A stretch of DNA of 64,000 bases, taken from contig NW_026622997.1 of the NCBI RefSeq assembly GCF_023065955.2, positions 14,122,001 to 14,186,000 on the forward strand, read 5' to 3'. Below the pieces are notes generated by a model. The model was not told where the DNA came from. It was given only the letters and a program-made list of their open reading frames with translations, and searched no databases. This DNA is from Ursus arctos (taxonomy: Eukaryota; Chordata; Mammalia; Carnivora; Ursidae). The translations under genes and the position numbers were made by a program. This document shows positions 10,997-23,824 of this stretch, piece after piece; within the stretch, counting starts at the first letter, position 1; each line of letters starts with the position of its first letter.

Positions 10997-11787
10997 TCCA
11001 CATTACAGTTGTGCATTTTTTGATGCCCCACATAGTGGCTTGAGTTGACTGGATATTTGAACTTGATATTTAAACAAAAAATCAACTTTGTTTGTGAATT
11101 GATTTATTAATTCTTGAGAGAAAAATTTGGACTTTTTTTTTCCCCTTCTGAATCTCCAATTCCCAAATTAAGCAGATAATATTCTAATGTTGAAGTAATT
11201 TGTTTTCACAGAATAAAGGCATCCGAGCCCCTCCTGTTGGAAGGCCTGACTAGTCTGATTCAACATAAAGAAAAGACATGGGGCAGAAGTCATTCTCCTG
11301 TAGACATACAGTGAGTCTCAACCACAGCACCCGCAGATGTCCTCAGTGGAACTCCCCACAAATCAACTTGGAATGAGGCTAAGTCTGACATTGGCTGGCT
11401 TTTTATGGCACTCTCTACTCTTTCTCACACTGCCAGTGCCTTCGGCTCATTCTGTGTCCTCCACCTCCCCATCCTTCCCTTACCACACCAAGCATATCGA
11501 CAACAGCACAGCCATTGTAATCCACTTATGATATGTGCATTTGAAATACAAAATTAAAGCCTTAAACTTATTAAATTCCAACACAGAATACTTAAATTCA
11601 GCTTAACATTGTGCATTTTAAGGACAACTAGCTCTATTCATTACCCAGCAAAACCAGACCATGATGTCGGTCACCTATCTCCTCTGGCTACAAGTAAGGC
11701 AAATCCACATTCTCAAGTGTAAGAAACAATACACTTTAATCAAGTTGCTTTATGGTGTTGGCACTGATTATCTAGCTTCAATCTGTA

Positions 11788-12112
11788 CAGTACTCTCCCC
11801 ATCTATGGTTTTGCTTTTCATGGTTTTAGTTACCCATGGTCAACTGCATTCTGGAAAGCAGATGATCCCCTTTCTGACATATCATCAGATCAGTAGTAGC
11901 CTAAGGCTACGTCACCATGCTGATGTCATTCATCTCATGTCATCTCATTACATAAACATTGTATGATCTCACATCTTTTCAAGAAGAAGAGTGAGTACAG
12001 TACCATAAGATATTTTCAGAGAGAAAAAGAGAGAACACATTCACATAACTTTAATTGCAGTACTTTGTTATAATTGTCCTAGTTTATTAGTAGTTGTTGC
12101 TGTTAATCTTTT
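11788..12112 (+). mobile_element. Tigger-type DNA transposon, left part
   Basis: Begins CAGTACTCTCCCCATCTATG after a TA, with TTTTAGTTACCCATGGTCAA inside. Its right end (12330-12477) ends with the matching inverted terminus GGAGGACTACTG followed by TA. A pogo/Tigger-like MITE with TA duplications at 11786-11787 and 12478-12479; orientation is arbitrary. Confidence 0.7.
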
Positions 12113-12312
12113 TTTTTTTTTAAAGATTTTATTTATTTATTTGACAGAGATAGAGACAGCCAGCGAGAGAGGGAACACAAGCAGGGGGAGTGGGAGAGGA
12201 AGAAGCAGGCTCACAGCAGAGGAGCCTGATGTGGGGCTCGATCCCATAACGCCAGGATCACGCCCTGAGCCGAAGGCAGACGCTTAACCGCTGTGCCACC
12301 CTGGCGCCCCGA
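12113..12312 (-). mobile_element. young Can-SINE nested in the Tigger element
   Basis: Near-consensus minus copy. Exact 17-base target duplication GTTGCTGTTAATCTTTT at 12096-12112 and 12313-12329. Body contains CGATCCCATAACGCCAGGAT. Confidence 0.97.
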
Positions 12313-12329
12313 GTTGCTGTTAATCTTTT

Positions 12330-12477
12330 ACTGTGCCTAACTGATAACTAAAACCTCATCATTGCTGTGTTTGTATAGGAAAAAACATAGCATAATAGGG
12401 TTCAATACTATCTGGGGTTTTAGGAATCCGGTGGAGGTCTTGGAATGTATTCCCCCACAGATAAAGGAGGACTACTG
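12330..12477 (+). mobile_element. Tigger-type DNA transposon, right part
   Basis: Contains GGGTTCAATACTATCTGGGG and GTCTTGGAATGTATTCCCCC, characteristic of the right end of this Tigger-derived family. Confidence 0.7.
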
Positions 12478-12479
12478 TA

Positions 12480-13095
12480 TCTCGTATCTAATTTATTTTC
12501 CCAAATATTTGTTTAAAGCCGGATGACATAATTTGATATATATGAATTCTGTATATAAAATTCCAATATAACCTTTCCAGGTATATATAACTATAAAGTG
12601 ACATTTCATTGTCTGGAGGTAGTGGTATCTTAGTTATCATTAGCTGATGATAATAGTTTACTCACAGGGAAACAGGTCGGGTATGGCTAAGGAACCTCAG
12701 GGCCTATAGTCGGCCCACCTCTTAGGGAAGGAAGCAGGGCTTCTAAAAATGGAGCATGGCAATCAGTGGAGTTTTACTCAGCTCAGCAAGGCATAATCTC
12801 CAAGGCATTTGGGCAACTCCAGGCACAAGAAACATTTACCACCAGAAGTTGAATATGAAGCTCTGTGTTGCCCAGCTGATAGGCAGAACAAGACAAGAAG
12901 GCAGATGCCATTAAGAAATCAAATACTGCAGGTTTTAGGTCTGGCCATTATGGCAGGGATCCCACATCCCTTCCCCAGAAACACTGCTGTTTCCCTGGCC
13001 TATGCTCTCAACCCAACACTTCCCTCACTCTACATACTCTCCATGGTCGAACTCAACCACTTAGCAATTTCTGGTAGTCTATGTGTTATGTCCCT
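12480..13095. other. unassigned sequence
   Basis: The 96-codon plus ORF at 12809 lacks splice sites and a recognisable domain. Confidence 0.4.
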
Positions 13096-13099
13096 GTAA

Positions 13100-13628
13100 T
13101 GGACAGGTTCTTCGTCCCTACTTTCCATCTCTCTCCTGAGTTTCGTGAGCACTTTCCCAATGGTCTCCTACACATTTCAACTTGGATACAACAAAAGGAT
13201 CTCAAACTCAGTAGGTCCAAACTGAGGTCATGTTTGTTTGTTTGTTTGTTTGTTTTCCACTCTAATCTTGTCCCTCTCCCTTTATTTCATATTATCTGCT
13301 GGTTAATACCCATGTCTATCCATGCTAAAAAATTAGGAATCATCCTTAATTATCCCTCACCATCAATATCTAATCAACCAACAGGGACATTTAAATTCTC
13401 AGTCCTATAGTCATTCTCTTACACCTCTTTAATACTTTATAAATTTAAACTCTCTTCTCCAACTTTACTATCGCTGCCCTAATTCAGGCCCTCTTCTGTG
13501 GCTGGCACTACTCTAAATTTTTCCAAACTGATCTGGTTTTAGACATGCCCTCCTCAAATAAATCCTCTTAAAAATTACCAGAGGGAACCACCTAAAATAG
13601 AAATTGAAATACATCACTCCCTTTCTCT
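13100..13628 (+). mobile_element. L2 (LINE-2) ORF2 fragment
   Basis: Sense L2 landmarks: CTCAAACTCAGTAGGTCCAA, GGAATCATCCTTAATTATCC, CGCTGCCCTAATTCAGGCCC. It carries a TTTG expansion at 13231-13256, and resumes past the SINE with AACATCCTTCAGTGGCTACC (to about 13880). Confidence 0.75.
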
Positions 13629-13830
13629 TTTTTTAAGATTTATTTTTTTTATTTTAGGGAGAGAAGAGAGCATATGAGCAGGGGCAGGGGCAGTGGGAGA
13701 GGGGAAGAGAGAATCTCAAGCAGACTCCCCAGAGGGTGGAACCTGACTCAGGGCTTGAACCCAGGACTGTGAGATCATGACCTGACCCGAAATCAAGAGT
13801 CAGCTACTTAACCAACCATGCAGGCACCCC
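13629..13830 (-). mobile_element. old Can-SINE
   Basis: Minus copy of an older subfamily (CAGACTCCCCAGAGGGTGGA, GTGAGATCATGACCTGA, end GCAGGCACCCC) nested in L2. Confidence 0.85.
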
Positions 13831-14179
13831 AAATCATTCCCCTTCTTAACATCCTTCAGTGGCTACCCACTTAATACCAACCTCTCATCAGCCACAATAG
13901 ACACAAAAAGACACCCAAGGAAATAGCAAGGGAGTTATTACTATCCTAGAATCTATACATGGATAAACGACGGCAATGAGGAAAAGTGAGTGAAGTGGGA
14001 AAAGGATACAGACTTTTTCAGACATACGAGGGCTAAGAGAGTTTACCACTTTATAGACCCAAACTCTAAATGAATTACTAAAAATTTTTTTCAACAAGAA
14101 GAAAAATGAAAGTGGAGGCAAGCTACATAAAAATACTATGAAGCACAGATATTGACCAAATAGGTCAGTAAATTAATTT

Positions 14180-16790
14180 TCTATTGAGACTAAATAAAAA
14201 CAAAAACAAAAACAAAAAAAACAAGTTTTCTATTTAATAAAAGAGTGACCTGGAAGCATAGCCAACAATAACGTAAGTGTACACGGAGGTGTGTGATGAG
14301 TAGGTAAAACATACTAAAAGTCCTTGTCATGCTCAGGAAGAGAAGAGAAAAACCAGATGAAATTAGATTTTTAAAAACAATTTTCAGTTAAATTTGTAGG
14401 TGAGAAAATTCAGGATAACATCTGAAACAATTAACAATAAAATCTGTAGGTTATAAACAGCAGAGGATAAACAAAATAAAGAAAATTATTTTTGGTTAAA
14501 GAAAAATTCAGGAAAGTGTTCTTATAAAGCAAAGAAATAAGATGGCAAAAATAAATTGCAAAGAATGTTATCAGCAGGTCCAAGTATAACCGTAATAACA
14601 ATATTTATAAAAAATTGAACTCACCAGTTCAAAGACACATATTAACTACTTGTCTTGAATACAAAAATAAAATCTATATTTATGCTGTTAATCCATACTC
14701 AAAAGAACACCACGGATGAGTTTTAAATTTTTAAAATAAATATTAGAAAAATAATATATGCCATAAAAACACTTAATGAAAAAAATCAGGTGGTAGCATT
14801 AATATCAGAAGAAATAGAATACAAATTAAAGCATTAATAGACATACAGGAAGACTACATCTGTATAAAGAAATAATAACACAAAAATTAATAACCATAAA
14901 ATTGAAGGGACTTAACACATTTAAAATATATAAAACAATATTTGACAGAACTACAGAGATAAACGGACAGATCTAGTCAACAGTGATGATTTCACACATA
15001 TCTACCAGGTAAATAAAAACTGAAGATAAGGACTTAAGCTTTCCAATCAAGGAGATTAAAAGGTAACTTCCCCAAAACCGGAAGGAAATAGGAGCAAAGA
15101 AATAATAAAGCCAGGTATAAATACGTAGAAAACAAAAGATCAATGGAAAGAAAGTCTTAATGGAGGTATATATTTTTAAAAAATGAATAAAAAGATAAAA
15201 TTCAAGCAAGACTGATAAGGAAAAGCAAGGAAGGCATATATTAACCAATATATTAATAATGAAAAGAGGAACATAATTATAAATTTGTGGTATTTCAAAA
15301 TTATAATAGTATTTTTATGTATATTCCTTTAGAAACATAAAATATCTATTGAATACTACACAAAAAACAGTTTCCTCCAGGGAGAAGAACTAGGTGGTGG
15401 TGGGAGGAAGATTTTATTTTGAATAATCTGAGTGTATTCTGTATTCAATAAAACTGTAACAAAAGGAGATCAACTTTAAAGATAATATACTATGTATACA
15501 AATGTATATATTCTTGTATTATGTGTATAATACATAATATATATTACATTATATATTTATATGTATATATAATAACATTATATTGCATTATATGCATATG
15601 TATATAATATATAATACTATGACTAATTCAATTAGTTTTCCAATTGAATTAAGTAGAATGATTGAATAATCAATAGCAATCAAAAATTGAATTAGAAATC
15701 AAATGTTTCCCATGATTCATCCCACAAAAAAAAAAAAAAAAAAGGGTCCAGAGCTTTACAGTTCAATAAGGTAAAGTTTTAAAAATGACCCAAAGGAAAA
15801 GTGAACAAAATATAATTATAGGAAATTCACAGAAAGTATAACCCAAATGGTCAACAGAAACGTATGAAAAAAAAAATCTCGAACTTAAGTCATATTCAGG
15901 GATATTCTAATTAAAACAAAGAGATCTAACACTGCAATTGAATTGGCAAAACTGATTATAACAAAGATTGATAGGATGTGAGCCAAACAAATCCTGCTCA
16001 GCTGTCAGAAGGGCAAATAGATAACTACTTCAATGGCAATGTGTCACTATGCTATGAATTTTAAAAGTGTGTGCCCTGTGATTCCAGGATAGGAAATATC
16101 TTTTACTCTAGTGAAATTCACACCTATGTGCACAAGAAGGACATGTCCAAGAATAATCACTGTAATCTTGTTTGCGACTGAGTAAAACTTGAAACAACAA
16201 ATAAAATAAAAATAAATTTTGTTACAATCATGCATGTTGCCATGTACACAATTAGATGGCAGTAAAATCAATAAACCAAAAATACACAAAGTGTGTGTGT
16301 AGGAGTTATGCAAATGTCAAGGATAATACTGAGAGAAAATAAAGTTGCAGAAATAGATCTAAAGCATGGTTACTTAACACAAACTATAAAAACATAGAAA
16401 AGATATTATACATTGTTTATAATTACGTACATATGTAGGAAATGTATTAGAACATACATGGGAAAGATCAATAACAAGTCTCAGAGGGTTGGGAACAGAA
16501 TCAGCCAGCAGTTCACAGAAGGCTTTAATCACATGTAAAATGTTACTTTTTAAAAGAAAAGATGTGGAGCAAAGATGGCAAAATAGCAAGAATGGATACA
16601 GCTGGGTACTAATTACTGGTTTATGTTGTTATTTTCCATACAGTATGTTTAAAATATTCTATAATTTCCAAACTAAAAAAACAGAGTCCCTACTACAGTG
16701 CCTGGCACATGAAAAGCATACATCATGTGTAATTATTATTAGCGGTAATCTTTCTAACATTAGTATTATGCTGGTAATACTGTAAGTGCT
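14180..16790 (+). mobile_element. diverged L1 (L1M-type) fragment(s)
   Basis: AT-rich, adenine-biased plus strand typical of L1. Relic of the ORF2 endonuclease region near 14945-15000 (GACAGAACTACAGAGATAAA, CAACAGTGATGATTTCACAC). Relic of the 3' UTR near 16185-16300 (GAAACAACAAATAAAA, GCAGTAAAATCAATAAACC). No intact frame remains. An AT tract at about 15480-15620 and a poly-A at 15726-15743 lie inside. Confidence 0.55.
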
Positions 16791-16799
16791 GCTATACTT

Positions 16800-17460
16800 A
16801 CTACAAGGAATAACGTAATTACTAAAACTACTACCAACCCATCCCCTACTCCTGCTTCTAATGTTATTATTACTGCTAGAGGATCCAACCTGCTAAAAAA
16901 TCTTGTGAATCATTTGGTAAAGGAAATAATTATCTTGCAAAAAATAATAGCCACCTCTAATAGATCACTTCTGCAGGCTGAAACTTCTCTACATTAAATA
17001 GTACAAAGAATGTTATTTGCTTATTTAGTGCTTGATTAATATAGTTTTTGAAGACTGAGGTTTATAAAAGAAACTATATTATTTGGGAACTTCTTTCTGA
17101 GACTATTTTCTCTTTCCTGGCCATGTGTTGATTATCACTCTTGTGAGTGAGCAAGAAGGCTTGGTTCAAGAACTAAGAACCAAAAAAAGTCAACTTGTCC
17201 CCCCCAAAAAATAAAAAATATTTTTAGAGCCATAACTCCATGGAGGAAGACTTGTGTCTCAATGAAGTAATTTTGTATTTAATTGTAATTACTTAATAAT
17301 TATGCCAAATGGAAACAGATATTCTTGTCAATGATTACATTCTCTTTAAGCAGCATGGCATCGAAAGAAATACATTAATAATTTAAACGTCTTTCTCAGT
17401 TTTCTGTAATATAACACAACTGGAAGTATCAGTAAAAGAAGTTGAAAACAGTCTACTAAC
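16800..17460. other. intron just 3' of exon 17461-17671
   Basis: Repeat-poor and AT-rich; no exon or element recognised. Confidence 0.4.
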
Positions 17461-17671
17461 CCTGAGAAGAGCGTGGGGAGGGTTTAGCTTTATCACCCAG
17501 CGATGCACAAATGTTTTCCTCTGTTTGTTTCTCTGAAAAGCCAGGCGTATTCTCTACGCCGGATTCTGCTTTCTGTACTTCAGCCATTAAAGAAACTGGA
17601 AATTCAGGGGGAAGCGGAGTTTGTCTTTCATAGGTTTGTCGATCATCCAAACGCAAAGGAAGTTTAATAAC
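17461..17671 (-). CDS. OFCC1: internal coding exon, end of C2-like domain and Ser/Pro-rich linker (OFCC1-like)
   Basis: Seen: 211 bases on the minus strand. The acceptor is CTCTCTTAATAG before 17671 and the donor is CAGG|GTTAGT after 17461. The frame is fully open, phase 0 in and phase 1 out. It starts VIKLPLRLDDRQTYERQTPL, which continues the LYFQ end of the exon at 21098-21361 without a break. The second half is hydrophilic (QKAESGVENTPGFSEKQTEE) and ends in a Ser/Pro-rich stretch KPSPRSSQ, suggesting a disordered linker after a folded domain. A TAG follows two bases into the intron, so the donor sets the limit of the frame. The family name rests on my memory of the NLYFQVIKLP motif in OFCC1/ojoplano-type proteins and is tentative. 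That it is a real exon is much surer than its name. Confidence 0.8.
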
Positions 17672-19407
17672 CTATTAAGAGAGAAATCTCTTATCTAAAC
17701 TGTTGAAAACATTACACACACAGCTAATTTCACCCTAGAACAATGATACAATTTGCAAACTCTAAAAGGTCAATGATAAATTTAATTTTCCAAACCTTAT
17801 ATCTGCTTTTGTTTGGCCGCCTTACAAAACATGCATTTTTTTGTATTAGCAGATTTACATAATTGCTTCAGATATTACCATTGCTCTATATAGTTCTTAG
17901 TTTTTTCTTTGTCTTGCCTTATAATTTTCTTTAATTTCTTCTCACAAGTAACACTGTCTGATACTCACACTGGGATCAAGTTAGCAAATGTTCATTCAGT
18001 ATTCACTATCCCCAAGAAACAATATTTTTAGTTCAAATATGAACGACAAGATTGTGGAATCTAGTGGCGAACATATGGGTGTTCACTGTGCCATTTTTTT
18101 TTCAACTATTCTCTATGTTTACAATTTTAATAATAGAGTGCTTGGTGGGAATAATCAATGACATAGGAAATGAAATATTTAGAAAAGTGAGGGAGTTTGG
18201 GAAAAAGTTAAAGACTATCCTGCTTGCCTAGTTGCTCCCCTTGAATTATTTCACACACCCTGTGGGGGCTGAATCAGACCTGTTCTCCTGTCTCCGGAGA
18301 GCTCAGGGTGTGAGCCTGAATTCTATCCCTAATCACAAAGTGGTAGAGCATGTGAGGTCACGGTTAAGCCACATGCCCTGGCACTTTCCTTCCACTAACA
18401 GAATGGGAGGGAAATGATCATAATTTATCTGACTTACTTCCTTTCATCTCTTCTAAGGCTGCATTACAGAAACCACTTTTCGGATCTATCTGGTTTGCTC
18501 ATCTTGTCTCTTCCCTGTTCCAAGTTATTATTTTTTTCCTGAGTAACTCCAAAAAGAGTACTCAAAAATTACATTGACTTGTTCAAAATTGCATTTGAGA
18601 AAACTCTCATTGGAAAAATCCTAATATTTTAGAATTTCACATAAGAGGAAAATCAGGTTTCAAGATAAGAAAATTTCATTTTTATCCTCATGAAAGAGAA
18701 GCAAATACATTCCTACTTATTCTGCCTTATGATCAGAAAATTGTATCTTGACTAATGGCACTATTCTCATTAATAAGACTCACCCTGCCCCCCACCCATG
18801 AAATATACAGAGAAAGATTTGTTATTAAATAATAAAATTAGAGAATTACAACCATCTGTAATGAATAATGGCCATGGGCTCTACAAATAAATCATAATTT
18901 TACTTTTCACCAATTTTTTCTTTTCACCATTTTTTTAAAGGGAGTCAGAAAAAAAAAGGAAAATTTTAGTAATGGGTCTAAATCGGGTAGATTTTAGTGA
19001 AATCAAGCTTTCTAATGTTATTTATCAAATAACTGTTTCTTGACCTTATAAATTTTAAACATCACTTCTTGATTTATCTCAATTATAAAGTGCATGTATC
19101 TTTAAACCAATACTGGTACTATCCAGATGACATTTTATGAAATAAAATTGATGCTGACTTTCCTTGCTATAATTTACAGACAACTGAATTTTAGGTAACA
19201 ATTAGTAAAAATTATAGATATCTTTCACATTAGCTAGTAAACCGATATCAAAACTGATTTTCTTTTACAACTCTACTTTTATTTTTATTCCATTTTGACT
19301 TCGTGGTACAGTATTCAAGTTACTAATTTGTTCAATAGTTATCTACAGTTTTCTTCAAAATTTGGGTGATTTTTTCAGTAACTCCTTTGAATTCATTTTC
19401 AAATGTA
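17672..19407. other. intron between the two strongest exons
   Basis: No confident repeats. GC-richer patch at 18230-18420 has a 61-codon plus ORF without splice support. Confidence 0.4.
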
Positions 19408-19562
19408 TTTATATCAGTGTTTCTAAACCTTAGAAACTTTTAAAAACTTCCGATCCTGACACCCCCACCTCAAAACAACGGAATCAAAATCTCTGGGAAC
19501 AAGACCTAAGCATGGTATTTTTAAAGCTCCTTACATGACTCCAATATATAGTCAGATTTGAC
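19408..19562 (+). mobile_element. MER5A-like hAT fragment
   Basis: Starts TCAGTGTTTCTAAACCTTAG and contains GGAATCAAAATCTCTGGGA and TTTAAAGCTCCTTACATGA. Confidence 0.6.
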
Positions 19563-19844
19563 TCAGAATGGCACTATTTTCAGAATCAGCAGAAAGGCAC
19601 GTATTTGGATTTAGATTTCAATTTATTTTCTTAACAGCACCCTATAATATTTCAAAAAGTTATTTCAGCAAAACATTATAAAGGAATTAGCTAAAAGGGG
19701 AAAAAATGCCAGCTGATTCAATTTAAAACAAATAAGAAATAGTAAGACCATCACAGAAGAAGGATATATAGCTGCTGATTTTTAAGCCAAAATTGCATGT
19801 GTTTGGATATCTGGAAATGTCCATATTTAATAGTTCTGTTACTT

Positions 19845-19985
19845 AGGTAAATAGATGATGGTGATAGGTAGATGGCAGATATATAAATAGATAGATGCAT
19901 ACATATACACATACATTAGATTAGATTGATTGATTGAGAGCTGCCTGGCCAGATAGCTAGATAGACAGACAGATGGACAGACAGA
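19845..19985. repeat. degenerate (GATA)/(GACA) repeat
   Basis: Mixed GATA, GACA and GATT units (AGATAGACAGACAGATGGAC). Confidence 0.75.
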
Positions 19986-20241
19986 TTGGGAAAAGTCAAA
20001 CATGTAGGTAAGTAAGAAAAAAAAAACATAGCATTTTATGATACAGGCACTGTGGAAAGACATCATAATCAGGTAGGACAAATTTGGACATACAGGACAC
20101 ATGGAGACTAAAATTGTGTTGGAATGCTTTATACTTTAGTACGTTGTCATTTTTTTTTTTAGATCCTCCATGGTATTTGTTTAGAATGAATTTATGCAAT
20201 GACATTTCTGCTAAAAGACTTGGTTAGAAAATACATTTCTA

Positions 20242-20440
20242 GGGGCGCCTGGGTGGCACAGCGGTTAAGCGTCTGCCTTCGGCTCAGGGCGTGATCCCGG
20301 CGTTATGGGATCGAGCCCCACATCAGGCTCCTCCGCTATGAGCCTGCTTCTTCCTCTCCCACTCCCCCTGCTTGTGTTCCCTCTCTCGCTGGCTGTCTCT
20401 ATCTCTGTCAAATAAATAAATAAAATCTTTAAAAAAAAAA
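20242..20440 (+). mobile_element. young Can-SINE between exons
   Basis: Near-consensus plus copy with exact 14-base target duplication AGAAAATACATTTC at 20226-20239 and 20441-20454. Lies 657 bases past the 3' edge of exon 21098-21361, antisense to the gene. Confidence 0.97.
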
Positions 20441-20639
20441 AGAAAATACATTTCCAAATATATACAAATAAATAGTATATGCCCAAAGGTGTTTTGGACT
20501 GTTTTTCGTTTTTAATTTTTGAGGTAAATAAGACAAGCATGCTTTGAAGTGATATGTATGGATGGCAAAGGGAGCTTTGTAATGACCATTATCCTGTGAA
20601 ATGTGGGTTATTATCTTTTTTATGAACACATGTCTGTCT

Positions 20640-20755
20640 CATCAAATAAATGGCAAACATCCAGAAGGCACAGACTATATCTAATCTCTTTTGTATCCTT
20701 AGAATGAGCAATGCCCAACACACAGTAGTAGCTCAGTTAGTTCTTCTGATAAGGA
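20640..20755 (+). mobile_element. L2 3'-end fragment
   Basis: AAGGCACAGACTATATCTAA, TATCCTTAGAATGAGCAATG, CCCAACACACAGTAGTAGCT match the L2 tail. Confidence 0.5.
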
Positions 20756-21097
20756 AACATCATAGCCTTATACCCAAGTTGGTGAGACAGATCAGCTCCG
20801 GCAGCAGCAAATTGTAAACTGAGAATCAAAGGATTTGAGTGACTTTTCTGGGCCACTCATGACTTAGCAGTTTGGATACAATTTTCCTGAAGATTTCTGC
20901 CAATTCTAGAATTGTATTCCTTCTTTGCAGATATCGATTTAATCAGCATCGAAAAAGCATTAGGATGTGATTGCTTTTACAGGTTTATGATACTTTTTGA
21001 AATTTTCAATAGCACAAAAAGTAAGGTAAAGGCTCAAAATGAGCAGTTTTAGAAAAATTTTAAGTTCTTTTTCCACTTACACAATCATATTACAAAC

Positions 21098-21361
21098 CTG
21101 AAAGTACAGATTGCACAGCCAGTGGTCCAAGTCCAAGCAAATCAAATCTTCCATTTTCCTGAAGTTGTCAAGGGTCTGGTCATAATGTCCTCGGAGAAGG
21201 GGACACTTGAATTTTCCCTCCACTACATCAAAGTTGTTATCGCACAAAGGGAAGGCTGCCCAGCCCACAGCCTGGTCAAAACAAGCATATTTCCCACGAA
21301 GGAGACAGAGTTCAAACAGGAAAGCCATGCCAGGTTTCACATCTTTCTTAGGAGGGAGTAC
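21098..21361 (-). CDS. OFCC1: internal coding exon, core of a C2-like domain (OFCC1-like)
   Basis: Seen: 264 bases (88 codons), phase 0 at both ends. The acceptor is TATCTTTTCCTAG before 21361 and the donor is TTTCAG|GTTTGT after 21098. The peptide has alternating hydrophobic strands typical of a beta-sandwich: PGMAFLFELCLLRG, then AVGWAAFPLCDNNFDVVEGK, KCPLLRGHYD, a charged helix-like LDNFRKMEDL, and DLDHWLCNLYFQ. Codon use and GC content stand out from the AT-rich surroundings. Established: C2-like domains often bind membranes or proteins. No obvious run of calcium-binding aspartates is visible, so calcium binding is not implied. Inference: with exons 43394-43585 and 17461-17671 this forms one domain of an OFCC1/ojoplano-like protein. 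An L1 fragment begins about 130 bases into the upstream intron. Confidence 0.85.
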
Positions 21362-21489
21362 CTAGGAAAAGATACCAAGACAAGGGAAGATTAGGATGCT
21401 TGCACATGGAAACATGTTATATTCAATGATGTCTGTATATGATTCAGGATTAAGTAAAGAATGGGCTTTACTTCTATGGTTTGCCCTTA

Positions 21490-21732
21490 AAATTTTACCT
21501 TTGTCAATAATGCTGCAATAAATATAGGGGGTACATATATCCTTCCAAATTAATGTTTCCATTTTCTTTGGGTAAATACCCATTAACAGAATGATTAGAT
21601 CACATGGTATTTTTTTTTTTTTGAGGAAACTTTATACTGGTTTCCACAGAAGCATTATTTGTAATAGCCAAGATATGGAAGCAACCTAAGAGCCCCCTGA
21701 GAGATAAGGAAGATGTGGTGTGTGTGTGTGTG

Positions 21733-21765
<33 letters not shown>

Positions 21766-22256
21766 ATGGAATATTATACAGGCATAAAAAAGGATGGGAT
21801 CATGTCATCTGCAACAACATGAATGGATCTAGAGAGTAAGTCAGTCTGAGAAAGACAAATACTACATGAGTTCACGTATGTGGAATCTAAAACAAACAAC
21901 AACAAAAACAAAAACCAAATGAATAAACAAACAAAAAGCAGAATCAGACCAGTAAGTGCAGAGAATGAAGTGATGGCTGTCAGAGGGGAAGGGGATGGGA
22001 GGGTGAGCAAAACGGGTGAAGGGGAGAGGGAGATACAGACTTCCAGTTATGGGCTGAGTAAGTCACGGGAATAAAGGCACAGCATAAGGAATATAGACAA
22101 TGGTATTGTAATAGGGTTGTATGGTGACAGATGGGAGATACACCTGTGGTGAGCACAGTACAATGTTTAAAGTTGTCAGTTCACTATGTTACACACCTGA
22201 AACTGATGGAACATTGTTTGTCAACTACACTCAAACAAGCAAACAAAAAGTTTAAA
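21490..22256 (+). mobile_element. L1 3' fragment, antisense to the host gene
   Basis: L1 ORF2/3' UTR words: TTTGGGTAAATACCCATTAA, GTAATAGCCAAGATATGGAAG, AACATGAATGGATCTAGAGA, ACACACCTGAAACTGATGGA. Interrupted by a TG/TA repeat at 21716-21764. Confidence 0.85.
21716..21764. repeat. (TG)n(TA)n microsatellite inside L1
   Basis: GTGTGTG followed by ATATAT; replaces L1 sequence at a site known to expand in L1 3' UTRs. Confidence 0.9.
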
Positions 22257-22399
22257 GAAAAATTCACTATTGGATCCATTTACATGAAAACCATTTCCAG
22301 CCCAAAGTAACTGAACAAACATGCCACCATGAAAATGTGACCCACGCAACAAGACAAATTTGACCCTGCCACTTCAAGATTCTGCCTTTTATGAGCTTT

Positions 22400-22600
22400 G
22401 GGGATCAAACTTGTAATCTGTTACCTAACACCGTACTCTGTACTTTCAGTCCTATTTTACTGGAGCTGGCACTTCTATTATATAACTCTTTCTATCAATT
22501 GTCACAATCATTGTTTTATTTGCCTGTCACTCACCTTGTAGTGCTTACATACCCAGCACAAGAGCTTTGCATGGACGAGATGCTTTTTCAAAAAATTGAA
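22400..22600 (+). mobile_element. L2 3'-end fragment
   Basis: CTGGAGCTGGCACTTCTATT, TTTATTTGCCTGTCACTCAC and TACCCAGCACAAGAGCTTTG follow the L2 3' consensus. Confidence 0.5.
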
Positions 22601-22895
22601 CAAACTATAACACTCCAGAGAAACTAATCCTAGGCATAATTGGTAATTGGTTGCTTGAATTACTATTACAAGCTCTACTTCTTTAAGGAAAAAGAGTGTC
22701 CCATTCAATTTTGTGACTATCCTATTTATTTCCATTGACATTATAATGTACGTTGCTGTATAAGCAATTTGTTAGTGTTTGATAAATAGTGTTAGGCATA
22801 AAAATGGAGGAAATGATCAGATTGACCAAACCATTCTTCAGGTCCCCAGGTGTAGAGATGGAGCTTGTGCTTTGGTCTTTTAATAAAGAACTTTA

Positions 22896-23082
22896 GGGGG
22901 CACTGGGTGGCTCAGTCAGTTAAACATCTACCTTTGGCTCAGGTCATGATCTCAGGGTCCTGGGATCGAGTCCCGAGTCAGGCTCCCTGCTCAGTGGAGA
23001 GTCTACTTCTCTCCTCTCCCACTGCCCCTTCCCCTGCTCTCTCTCTCTCTCAAATGAATAAATAAAATCCTCAAAAAAATGA
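22896..23082 (+). mobile_element. older Can-SINE
   Basis: GGGGCACTGGGTGGCTCAGT head, TCAGGTCATGATCTCAGGGT body, AAATGAATAAATAAAATCCT tail. Confidence 0.9.
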
Positions 23083-23824
23083 ATTTCAGCAAAGTGCAAG
23101 ACATGAATAATCTTTTTTATCTTAATAAATAGAGTATAGGCTTGGGTTTCATTTTCAAATTCTAAGTGAATAATTATGAATGGGCAAAGATAGGGACTTG
23201 CTTAAGACTATTTTATAGTAATATATTTAGCCAAAAGTGTGTAGGCATATTTTATATGATTTATGTAAATATTCTAAGACTTAGTTTATGTTTAAAATGA
23301 AACAGAAGCATCTGTTGAAAAATACCATAACCCCGTGGCAGCTGCTATGAAACCATGAACAGGATCAGGTTTCATTTAAACCAGATTTACCATTTTCTAC
23401 AACAGCCCATGGGAAAGCTAAAAACATTAGACACAAATTACTGACAAAAGAGATTCTTAATCAAGCCATACTTTTCATTTGGCTATTTGGCTGTGAGTAA
23501 CTTTTGTGATAAGAAAATAAAAGCTAAATGAGAAAGAGGAAAAGGAAAAATGGAGTCAGAAACCTGTTTCAGATCATCATTTAAAAATAAAGTTGAATTG
23601 ATGTCGTTACAATAATTTTATCTATTCTCATCCCTGTCTTTAGAAGTGCTTCTCTCATACTACCCAGGTCTGATTCAGCAATACGTTCAAAGTACATAAA
23701 GTAAGAATTTGAGCAGTGCTGACCCAATTCTATCATTAAATTTCTGTGGTCTCGGGCTAGTCACTTCTTTTTTTGTATCAAGGCTTTAATGCATTCCAGT
23801 CTCCTCATGGATAAAAGACCAGGA
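23083..23824. other. unassigned intronic sequence
   Basis: AT-rich; a weak MIR-like stretch at about 23710-23810 (GTGGTCTCGGGCTAGTCACTT). Nothing else recognised. Confidence 0.35.
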
